A stretch of 64,000 nucleotides of DNA, taken from contig CAJJDP010000144.1 in the NCBI GenBank assembly GCA_905182995.1, positions 223,020-287,019 on the forward strand, written 5' to 3'. Of the stretch, positions 54,101-64,000 are shown piece by piece (the first letter of the stretch is position 1; each line of letters opens with the position of its first letter). This stretch comes from Paramecium octaurelia (taxonomy: Eukaryota; Ciliophora; Oligohymenophorea; Peniculida; Parameciidae). A program made the position numbers and the translations under genes. The notes under the pieces are model-generated. The model worked only from the letters and a program-made list of their open reading frames with translations. It made no database searches and was not told the DNA's origin.

Positions 54101-57100
54101 TTTTTCAATAGAAATCTTTGATTCTGCTACTATAGTCTAAGTAACGCGTATGAGATCAAAGGAATATAATTTTTGTATAAATACTAGTTTACAATCAAAA
54201 AGCTTTAATGTAAATGCATTATAAAATTGTAAAATTGGAGAGATTACAATTCCTTAAACATTTAAATTTTGAATATTAACTTTACAATTTTCAAGAAAAT
54301 CATAGCATTCTCCTAGCTTAAAATATTCTCTAATTCTGATAATGTTATTTCACCAATCAAGGAAAATAATTAAAACCACATTTCTTCACTTTAATAAATT
54401 GATAAATTATTAATATTTACTTAACTTTGTTTCATCACTTCTGCTGAAAATTTGGCTAACATAATTGTATTCATTAAGGAAAGACAATTCTTTATTTCAA
54501 TATTATTTAAACGAATAACATTTTCTTTTAAAGAGGGTGTAATAGAAAGTAATGAGGTAGTCATCCTATTGAATATGTTAGTAAATTTGATTTGCCTTAA
54601 ATCAATAGATAAAAGACTGTTTGTTGAATCTACACTAATGCAACCTGAACCACCAGTATCTTTTAGATTAGTAAATACAGAGTCTATTTCTAAGTTACTT
54701 ATTGTTATTATTCCTGTTCCTTGAGTTTTAATATAAAAAATAGAACCTTTAGTAGCAATAATTTCTTAAAAAAAACTATCTGCACAACTAAAAGTGGAAG
54801 CTACAATATAGATGCCTTGATTTAAAATTTTAAATGTTGATTAAATAATTGAATTAATCTCTTGTTGATTATATTAATCCTCTAATTCAAAATCGTAAAA
54901 TTGTTACCATAAGTCTTATGATAAAACATTAGAATTCATGAAAATTAGATTCGAAATTTCAATCAAAGTTGCAGTAAGAGTAATGATTGGATTAGTTGAA
55001 TTAGTTAAGGCATTTTGATAAAAATACAGATGTTGAATTTAAAGAAAACTGTCTAATGAACTAATATGTATTAAATTTGTTTATGTGTCAAGTGGTTCAT
55101 CTATTTATTAATTGACAATGTTTTGGATAAACTAAAACTGGCTCAATTTGATATTTAAATTATATTGAGAATATATATTTACCAATGATAATGAAGTGGC
55201 GACTTTGTTTTTTAATATTACATTTCCTCTAAATTATACATTTTGTAATATTATTTATCCAATTTGGTCAATAATAAACTGAGTACTAAAACTTATATCC
55301 ATTAATGAATAATTAATACTAAATTGATTAACTATTTGTATGTTTGATAGTGATAATTACTGAAAACCCATTATGTATAACGGTTAATTCCTGAATTCAC
55401 TAAGATCAGTACAAGATTGGGAGACTGGAACTTTATGATCTTGTTAAGAATTCTCAAATATTACAGATTCAAAAATTATCTAATTAATTTCATAAAGATA
55501 AAACATTGCTTAATTTTGTAAATTTAAAAATTTAGCATTATAGACTGTTAATGAATGGCAATGAAATTTAAATAGGTAATTCTATAAATATAACTTATCA
55601 GGTAGATCATTTTCCTAAACTTTTACATTTTTAATATTAACATAAAAATTATTGATTTAAATACTAGGATAAACAATTATCAAACTTGATTCTTAAAAAT
55701 TACTATGGTCATCTTCAAAATCATCCACTGTGCATATAAGCCTTTATTCATTTATGAGCAATATTGTTGATAAAATTGAAGATTAAATAAGAGTATTATA
55801 ACTAGTTCTTAACTTAATTAAATCAAAATTATCATTAAAAGTAATAAATGCAGAATTAGTAAGATAGTTATTGTGGAAAAAGAGATTATTTGCAATTATT
55901 TCAAACCACCTGTTGCTTTACAGAAAAAAGGAATAATCAAAGTTACATTGAGTTATTTCAATATTAATTAATTTAATTTAGGTTACTTGGTTCAAATTTG
56001 TTTAGAACGTGAAAAATGCAGAATTCAATAGTGTGCAATTTTCAAAAAGGATATCATCTATAGTTAGAACGTCTTAAATATAGTCAATATTAAATAATGT
56101 TGAATTTTCTATTAGACAATTTTTGAATGTTAAACTTTTTATTTGAAATGATACTAAAACAGTTTGCTTTGAAAAATCAAAAAATGTTGAATTAACAAAG
56201 ACAGAATCTAAAAAGTAAACATCTTAAATTACAATATTTCCTAATATTTTAGTTTAGAAAATTGTCAGACTAGAAAAGCTAGTTGTTATGAAATTTAAAT
56301 GAATTAATGTTATATCGACTTTGTTATCAGGATTTTCTAAATTACAACCATAAAACTCAACAAAGGTCATGTTGCTGAGTTCTACTGCATCATAGTTGAA
56401 TATTTATAGTCTACTGGTTACACGCATTTCATATACTTCAACTGGAAATAATCTCATATTAGTTTTCTTGAGAGATAATATTTTCTTCTTTAAGCCATTC
56501 CATAATGTTGCAGCAAAGCCATCACAAATATTTATATCATCTTTGAGTGCGATAATATAATTTATCGTCATCTAATCTACTCCTACTAGGTTGCAATATT
56601 AAAAATTTATATCCTCTTAGAAACTTTCAGGATTATACCTATCTAACATGCATTCAGTAAAATACACGGAGAATGAAAACCAATTTTAACAGCTTTTGTT
56701 AAAACAGTATTTAGCATTTCTTACATTAGGATTTATGACTATATTAGGATCTTTAACTGATATTAGACATTTTGTTGTAAATTGTGTATTTGACTCCTGC
56801 AATTCAAAATTGGGTTGTAACGCCTAAAATATTATTGAGATAATACAGAAATTTCATCCTAATTTCTCAATTCACAATATTAGCATAAATTAGAACAGGC
56901 TATGCACTGTCCATTAAGTTCGACCAACATAGGTTTTCCGTAATAATTTAAAGGGCATCTCATGCAAATGAAACTATAATAATCCGTTTAACAATTTAAG
57001 CATTCGCTGCTGCAATATTAATAACACATTAAAAATTTCGTCAATTCATACCCATTTTTACATTTAATTGTCTAATATGATATTTATTCTGGAGAGTATG

Positions 57101-59664
57101 AATAATAATATTAATCAGGTAAAAATTACATTAAAAAACTCTAAATCAACTGAACATATCCATCTTAATCCTCTATACTACCTTATATTACATAAGTGCT
57201 GTTCTAAAAAATTAGAGAAAGTTAATTCAATTCGCAGTTCCCAGTTATAATAGAGCTCACATAACCTTCTTTACAGAGTACACATTGTAGCTTTGATGAA
57301 GGAGTGAGAACACATTATAAACAATTGGAGTAATATTTATGACAATTTACAATTTCAGGCGCAACACTAAAGTCATCTTAGTTTGAGAGAGTACATACTT
57401 CATTACCATCAAAATTGATAAATGATCTTAAACATGTTTAAATTTTTGATAATTATCTTAAACATTCCCCAAATGTAAAATCAAAAATAAAGCCATCTTC
57501 ACACATTGCACACCCAATTTATATCATTTAATCACTATTAGAGCCTTCAAAATCTTTATACAAAGTGCTTTTGAAAGAAGACTCGTTTTCTTAGTATTCA
57601 AAACAGTATATACAATTTCTTTTAGGGCATAATTTACACTTTTTATCAAAACTTTTGTAATAGGGTTTTTGACAAGTTTCTTCCATATTTTCAAGTACAA
57701 TAATACAATCGATGCCATCTTATATATAATAATCAGCACACCTGTTACATCTTACTCCAAAAACTGATAAAACATATTCTTTGCATGATTAAGACTTTAT
57801 TAATAGACACTAATAGTCTTCAAGTAGGCAATTTTATGTAAAATGGAATGAACTATATAACAAGCCCAAGTACAAATAGTTTAAATCATTTACAGCGGCA
57901 GAGTTACACCGTATGCACGGATACATACTAACATCATTTCCATCAAAAAGTAATTAATCAGGAAAAGTCCATTATAATCTTTCTGTCTATTAAGATTGAC
58001 TGATATATAAATCATATTCACAAAAAGGGTTTTAGCTAAAAGATTTAGGATTTTACAAGCATTCTACACAAATCAATAAATCATCCCTTATGATTGAAGG
58101 ACTATATCTATAAATTATCTAATAATTACCATTATACACATTCATTATCTACTTCAAAATAACCAAATTGGCAATCATTACTTGTGAAAGGCTCATCGAT
58201 AAACTCTAATTTTGTTTCTTAATATCCAATACAAATTTAATCATCAACTGTATTGTAAGGACAGACACATATTTTATGTTCGGGCAAATAAGTTCTCTTG
58301 GATCCTTCTGAACAAGATAGACAATCCTTATAAGTTGGGCCATCGCATTCATAACAACTGTTATGACAATTATGTTCAGAAAAAATTTGATCGCAATTTA
58401 AAAAAAAGAAACTTCTCATTAGTATTGTTAAGTAATTTGAATTAAGCTACTTAATATTTCCATATACTAATTTTAATTGCAATGACTGAAATTGATGAAC
58501 TTCTACTTAAAGGCTATACACATATATCATTAACGACTCATAAAATTTAATTTAAATATCAATTGAATTTCCTATTAATTTTACTTATATCTTATGCCAT
58601 AAATGAATATTTTGAATTATATCAAAGGATTTTTTTATTAGAAATGGATCAGTAGAAAAATCAATTGATACCTTAGGGAAAGTGTAGCTATAAGTTGTTA
58701 CTATAATTTAATTCTAAATATCTGATAATTGATATTGAATTTAAAATGGGGATAAATTATCATTAGATAATTTTGAATCCTCAAAATTAGCTGATAATTT
58801 TATAAATGGATATAGAAATTTACTATCTTCTTTAATTATTTCTGAGATTTTCACCCAGCCGGATAAAATAAAAGAATCACAAATTATATTGTCCGAAACA
58901 AAATTTCCTTTTTATTAAGAGACAATATTCTAGTCTTAAATTTTTGGAAAATTATTTGGTTAACAGGTACAGACTTCATAATCAGCAAATACATTTTTAA
59001 CGTAATCAAACCAATCAATGATAGTCAGTTCTTCTGATATCATAAAATTTTATTTAATAATTGCTCCAGGAAAGTATGAGAATTTTTAACCTTTTTCAAT
59101 TGATTCTATTCTTGAATTACTTACAATTAAACTACTTCCAAAAGTAAATTAGAGATCTCTTCCCTTGAATGGATAACTCATCTCGTCAATACTATGAATT
59201 ATTATTTTCTATTATGATATTATAAAAATTTCAAATCGTTATTGTAGTGGCCATTCAAGCACCTCCAGGAAATACCAAAAGCTTTCGTATTAAAATATTT
59301 CAATCTCAATTTAGTATATTTTTTATTCATCTTTATCGTTAACAAACTTAATTGTCTTTGTTATTTTCATTGCCTCATAATCTAAACAGTCGTAATATAT
59401 TAGATTTAATTCGTTGCTTTCTTAATCGAATACATTATGAAGGTGATAGCAATCACTTTCAAACAATCCAACTGGACCAGTTTTAGGTATTGCACTAAGC
59501 GGAGTATATTTTGACCAAATGCCATAGCTAAAGTATTTATTTGGTTAAAAGTCAACATCTTATATCTTTACCGATTAATGCGCTACCTAGTAAAATGGAT
59601 CTAATGCCTATATTTCAAAGGCTTATGTTGTTTTCAAAAAAACCACATAAATGAAAAACATCAT
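51155..59664 (-). CDS. Giant cysteine-rich multi-pass surface protein
   Basis: About 8.5 kb, ~2,800 residues. Signal peptide MMFFIYVVFLKTTQAFEIQA, then a ~400-residue beta-rich extracellular domain. Between ~58420 and ~56850 come furin/GCC-type cysteine repeats (CHNSCYECDGPTYKDCLSC, CPKRNCIYCFEYQ). From ~56800 to ~52900 there is a long repetitive beta-helix-like region (Leu/Ile/Asn/Ser with recurring short strands). A second cysteine patch (near 52560-52700) precedes several transmembrane helices (52300-51450), including WIFAFVIPGICVFSMIIPLS and IIILILTYFETYILLKASLL, with the motif NNRSYFWEEIK typical of this ciliate family. It ends GFQSPA. Only landmark regions were checked, so intron positions and frame continuity in the middle are unverified. 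Ciliate proteins with this layout are presumed surface receptors or adhesins without a known ligand. Confidence 0.7.
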
Positions 59665-60555
59665 CAGCCTAAAATTTAATAAATAAAATCTTGGATTTTT
59701 AAAACAAATTTTAATATGCTAATTTTCAGAGAATAATTTATGAAAGTATGAGCTAAATTCAATTATATAGTTGCCTTCAAATAAATACACAGATTCTTTT
59801 TAATTAAGAGAAAGGAGAACAAAAAAAACCATGGAATGGAAATAGATGATTAAATTGAAATTGTATTGAGGAAGATTAAATAATTATTCATAACTGGAAA
59901 TTTATTATATTTATTTTGTTTAAAAAGATGATGCAACTTTCAATCTAAAGAATATTCATCCTTACTCATATAAAGTTTAGATTATTTTTAATTTTTTTTT
60001 GTTATAAAAAAATAGGTGCTTTCTGAAATTTTCTTTTGGTTGAATTCCATTAATTTCAACTTTGGCTTTATAAAGAGAATTGTTTTTCTAATAAATATTT
60101 AGAATTAAGTTTTTGGTTGTTGATTTTAGAAATATTATTGACTCACTTTCATAAAGATTATTATTCATTTATATACATTTATGTGGCTTTTGTTATAATT
60201 GCTATAAGAATTTTTTCGTTTGTTTATTTTTTTATGAAAAATGTACTCAATTTGAATCATAGATTTAAAAACCCATTATTAAAAGTAAAAATCAGAATAA
60301 AAATGAAACAAAATCTTTTACACTCATTTACTAATTTCCTCAAAATGGGTATTTAACTTTTTAGATTCTAGAGAAGGTTATAGCAAAAATACAAAAATCC
60401 ATTACTATTGCTTTTGAAAATAATAAACCACTTGCTTATTCCTCCTATCAACAAGGTAATTTTTTTAGAATTATAAGAAAATATATAATGAATTTACTTA
60501 TTTTAATAATTATTTTTACATTGATAAAATATTGTTTTTAATAGAATTAATATAA
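59665..60555. other. Intergenic with a coding-like scrap
   Basis: AT-rich. A frame at 60117-60489 (+) encodes a hydrophobic/basic peptide of ~124 aa of doubtful reality. In another frame 60369-60455 reads LEKVIAKIQKSITIAFENNK then PLAYSSYQQ and is followed directly by a GTAAT donor-like site; this looks like a real exon but no downstream partner could be joined. Confidence 0.35.
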
Positions 60556-63482
60556 ATGGATTAATTACAAAAGCAAGACCATCCTATTCTTATTTGGGTT
60601 GACAGCCAAATTTCTAATTGGGAAAACTAATTATATTGTAAGCAATTACAAGAAGATTACTAAAACGCATTTCAAGCTTGTAATGACATATCTCAGGCTT
60701 GTGAATTATTGTAAAATATTGGCGATAAAGATATAACTATCCTAACTAGTGGGTAATGCGCTTATTAACTTGTAAAACACACAAAATAAAACATTATAGT
60801 GTTTTGTGGAAGAAGATAGAATCATTTTGACTTATTCAAAAATAATATCTAAATAAAATCTATAGTATCAGATTCTTTTTTATAAGCGCATGAGGATGCT
60901 ATTATGAGTATGAATTCGTCAGACATCCAAAATGAATTCATCAAATTATTATCACCGCCATAAAGGCAAACAAGTAAATATCAACATTCAAAAGGACATG
61001 TGAGCATCTAATTTCTAGTTGTCATAGAAGAATTAAAAAAAAAATAACACTTACAGAATCAGAGGTCTTTGCAGAAATAGAAAATTTGCTTTCTATTGGA
61101 AATCAATAACATAAAAAGCATGCCATTTTTAAAGATTTAGAAAATAAATCAAAAGAAAAACTAAAATCAACCAAATAAAAATTCTAATTGTTCGAGAAAT
61201 TGATTTATCTCTACACCAGAGAAGAGATTTATTATACTTTTAACTAATAGTTTGCTTAGCATAATTATTAATCAATTAAAAACATTATTCTGTGTCTTTA
61301 TCAAGGATTTAAGGAACATTACAACAATACCAATCAATTTCAAATTCTTTATAGAGGTATACCCTTTTACGATGAAGATATCTTCAAATAAATTATGAGA
61401 GATCTAAATTAATCAAAAGATGAGGGAAGCTCATTATTTGGAATACAATTTCTAGCACATCTTAAGTTGAGAATATTGCAGAAAAATTTTATTCTGGTAG
61501 TTTTTATGGGATACTTTATAACATTATTTTGGATTAAGAAATTCCTCATCCGTGTTTCAATTTATAATAATACTCCAAATATCCAGAAGAAAAAGAAGTA
61601 ATATTATTCCCATAATTCGAATTTATTGTATAAGAGATCTAATAGCAATAAAATAACAATCAATAAGTCTACACTGTGACAATCAAATAAGTTAGGAATA
61701 ACTATGCTTTTGCACTTGATCCATTCAAAAGAAAGACATATTGGGACTCAGTATTTGAGTAGAAAATAAAGCCTAAAATAGAAACATTGGTGAATTTTTA
61801 ATGTAAAAGAATTTTTGAATTTCTATAATTTTGTACATATGAACAAATAAACTAAGGATTAAATTAGAAGATATTTGTCTCCTCAATTAAAAAGGAATTC
61901 GAGAATGCATTTCAATAGATTCAAAATCAATTAATTAAGATTTTCAATGATTCAAAACACCCTGATATTTTGAATCAAATAAAAAGTCTCACTAGAACCT
62001 ATATTGAAGTAGTTAAATTTGAATATTAAGACGATTTATCTTCCAATTAAAAAAAGTTTCTAGGAGAAATTAATGAAATAATGACATCCTTAAAACTAAA
62101 TATTTGCAAATTGGTATTAAAAGGAATAATCAATATCGAGGAGGAGAAAGAATATTTGTAACATTTATAAAAATACTTCATGATGAATCAAACCAAAGTT
62201 TTTAATAAAAAAATTGTAAATCCTTAATTCAGAATAGGTTCATCTTAATTTTAAAAGCCTGTATCTCAAGGTATTGTGGTATAAAGTTTCTAATAAACAT
62301 TTAAGACTTAAAAGGTAAATTCTGTTTAATAAGCATAACATAAGAATGGTATATTGGGATACTTAGCAACTCTTTAGGATGGTAATAAATTGCTAATGTA
62401 TCATAATCTAAATAATTATGAGTTGACTTTTTCTAAAATGATTGACCCTAATTCAAATATATGGTAAACTGTTGGCTATCCAACAGAGATAAACTCAGTA
62501 GCACTCTAAGAATTTATATCATAATTCTAGGCTTACAAAGACTTCTAAATTAACTAAAATATCATAAAACCAACGCAAACAACGCAAGCAACCCAAAAAA
62601 ATGCAAATAACAGATCGTTTACAGCATGCCAAAGCATCAGGCTAAATTTGTGGATAAATTGCAGGAGCAGTAGGAAGTGTAGCAGTTGATTTCATGATTG
62701 ATGGGGTTAATTAAGAAAATCTACTCTTAGGTGCATCTTCTGTTTTAGTTTAAGGTGGATTGGCTTATGCCTCAAGTGTAAAATCTTTGGAAAAAGTGGG
62801 ACCTTATGTTGGAATCGGAATAAATGCTCTTATTGTTGGCAAATCTGTTAAAGATGTGTTGGTGTCAGATTTTTTGAGCCAAAGTGAGAAACTTTATAAT
62901 TCTATTTTGATTACTACAAAAGCTGGAAGTGCATTAGGGATTAGTTGTTTAGGTATTGAAGGTGGCAAAGCATTAGGTGTTCCTTAAGGGCCTCCTGGAG
63001 TGCTTTTGGGAGGATTAATTGGAGGTTTTGTTGGAGGAGTTGCTGGTAATTTCTTAGGGAGAGCTATTGACAATTATAATTAATTTAGTTTAGAAGTCAA
63101 TTTTTCTGAAAAAAATAAGTCTAATAGGGAGAATGGATATTTAATAGATCCAGGTGAGCGTCCTTTATTTAAATGGTAATGTGTTAAGGATAAGGCAAGA
63201 AGTTTAATATTAATTGGTTAAACAGATAATCATTTAGCATGTTTAATAACTAATATTAGTAGGGATAAAGGATAAATTTACCCTCAAGAAGATGTTGGAA
63301 TTAAATAATAATTATATAATTATATAGGTCCTGATGATTCTAATTCAAAAATTACATTTAGGCTTATAGCAATCACATAAGAATATATTAATGATCATGA
63401 AGTTTTGAATCTATTTATGACGAATCAAGTTAATTATATTGACATGGCTGTACGTGAAATTAACTTAAAAGATATTAGATGA
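60556..63482 (+). pseudogene. Mono-ADP-ribosyltransferase-like gene with frame breaks and glycine-zipper tail
   Basis: Last gene before the telomere. Three parts are visible. (1) Residues from MDQLQKQDHPILIWVDSQIS, ending near a SGQCAYQLV...IIVFCG segment: a Rossmann-like domain often seen N-terminal to eukaryotic ARTs. (2) An ART core with LYRG at ~61347 (the NAD-contacting Arg), WNTISSTS at ~61440-61464 (STS motif) and EKEVILFPQFEF at ~61582-61617 (region of the catalytic glutamates), followed by ~300 helical residues. (3) From ~62620 a Gly/Ala-rich region with glycine-zipper repeats (GGLIGGFVGGVAGNFLG), likely membrane-associated. The frame changes three times without any GT...AG intron: at an A10 run (61035-61044), a GGG (61424-61426) and an A7 run (62595-62601). 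It is either a recent pseudogene or the runs carry sequence errors. ARTs transfer ADP-ribose from NAD to arginine; substrate unknown. Confidence 0.7.
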
Positions 63483-63844
63483 TGATTATTTTATATATAT
63501 TTTGAATTGAATAGCTTAATTTATTATTATCAATAATTTGGCTACCTTTAATAAATCATTATGATTATGATAATAAAAATAAAAACTATTAATTACAGGG
63601 TTTAAACCGTAATGACAGAATAAAATCACTGTATACTCTAGACTTAATTATGTAAAATTCTCAGTTTGTTCCAGAAAAAAGTCCTAAATTAATTTTGAAG
63701 CTTTGTCACATAAGAGTTGTATTTTTTTTAATGAAAAAAAAAATCGTCCAAACATGGATTCTAGTGCTAACTCCAGCAGATCAGGTTCCATTTAAAGTTG
63801 TGGCTAATACTCGGGTCGTGAGCGAGGGCTAGACTTTTCCTCCT
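63483..63844. other. Subtelomeric spacer
   Basis: AT-rich except for a GC-richer patch at about 63755-63844 directly before the telomere. No gene or RNA family recognised in it. Confidence 0.5.
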
Positions 63845-64000
63845 GGGTTTGGGTTTGGGTTTGGGGTTGGGGTTTGGGTTTGGGTTTGGGTTTGGGTTTG
63901 GGGTTTGGGTTTGGGGTTGGGTTTGGGGTTTGGGTTGGGGTTGGGGTTGGGGTTGGGGTTGGGTTTGGGGTTGGGGTTGGGTTTGGGTTTGGGGTTGGGG
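63845..64000 (+). repeat. Macronuclear telomere, mixed GGGTTT/GGGGTT
   Basis: About 26 units of G-rich telomeric repeat reading toward the right end, a mosaic of GGGTTT and GGGGTT with three GGGGTTT heptamers and one GGGTT pentamer. Mixed G4T2/G3T3 arrays are the product of the Paramecium telomerase, which misincorporates at the fourth position of the unit. The G-strand orientation shows this is the right-hand chromosome terminus. Confidence 0.98.

Noticed and set aside
60117-60489. Hydrophobic ORF (MLILEILLTHFHKDYY...)
   Set aside because: Composition is what AT-rich DNA gives in a TGA-only-stop code; no motif.

Overview
The window is the right-hand end of a somatic (macronuclear) chromosome of a Paramecium-like ciliate. 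Four things show this. Long reading frames stay open only if TAA and TAG are read as glutamine and TGA is the sole stop. Introns are tiny (about 20-33 nt, mostly GTA...TAG). Genes are very dense (some intergenic gaps are 16-80 bp) in AT-rich DNA. The last ~156 bases are a mixed GGGTTT/GGGGTT telomere, the Paramecium signature. Ordinary standard-code ORF calls therefore fragment almost every gene here; the models below were read with the ciliate code and hand-placed introns.

Layout. 1-8.7 kb: a partial gene (+), an oxysterol-binding protein (-), a leishmanolysin-type metallopeptidase (+), an unknown gene (+), a ceramide synthase (+) and an ATXR3-like SET methyltransferase (-). 9-14.4 kb: a weak ORF (-), then a type I protein arginine methyltransferase, an unknown, an RP2/TBCC-domain protein and another unknown, all (+). 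14.4-19.7 kb: proteasome subunit Rpn1 and a kinesin-13 with an N-terminal SAP-like motif (both -). 20-23.3 kb: a small ORF, a membrane protein with a degenerate histidine-kinase look, and a DNAJC9-like J protein (+). 23.3-27.9 kb: a gp210/NUP210 nuclear-pore protein (+). 28-29.8 kb: IFT56/TTC26 (-). 31.3-36.6 kb: a tiny MGC protein, a Sec14-like protein with a long Pro/Asn/Gln/Tyr tail, and a zinc-finger WD40 protein (all -). 36.9-38.7 kb: a CK1-like kinase and a second tiny MGC protein (+). 39.8-40.5 kb: a broken succinyl-CoA synthetase beta copy. 40.9-44.9 kb: a small membrane protein (-), an orphan gene (+) and a nucleoside hydrolase (-). 45.5-48.3 kb: a divergent chitin-synthase-like membrane protein (+). 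48.4-50.5 kb: CFAP52/WDR16 (-). 50.9-59.7 kb: a tiny ORF (+) and a giant cysteine-rich, multi-pass surface protein (-). 60.6-63.5 kb: a subtelomeric mono-ADP-ribosyltransferase-like gene with frame breaks (+), then the telomere.

The genes do not form an operon or a single pathway; this is a eukaryotic chromosome of independently transcribed genes. Several products meet in the cilium or membrane systems (RP2, IFT56, CFAP52, kinesin-13, ceramide synthase, oxysterol-binding protein, Sec14), which is normal for a ciliate. The least ordinary parts are the subtelomeric ADP-ribosyltransferase with a glycine-zipper tail, the SAP-kinesin-13, the degenerate histidine-kinase-like and chitin-synthase-like proteins, and the decayed succinyl-CoA synthetase copy.

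Limits: family names come from motifs read by eye, not from searches. Exact intron lists are complete only where noted; for the larger minus-strand genes only the ends and landmark motifs were checked.
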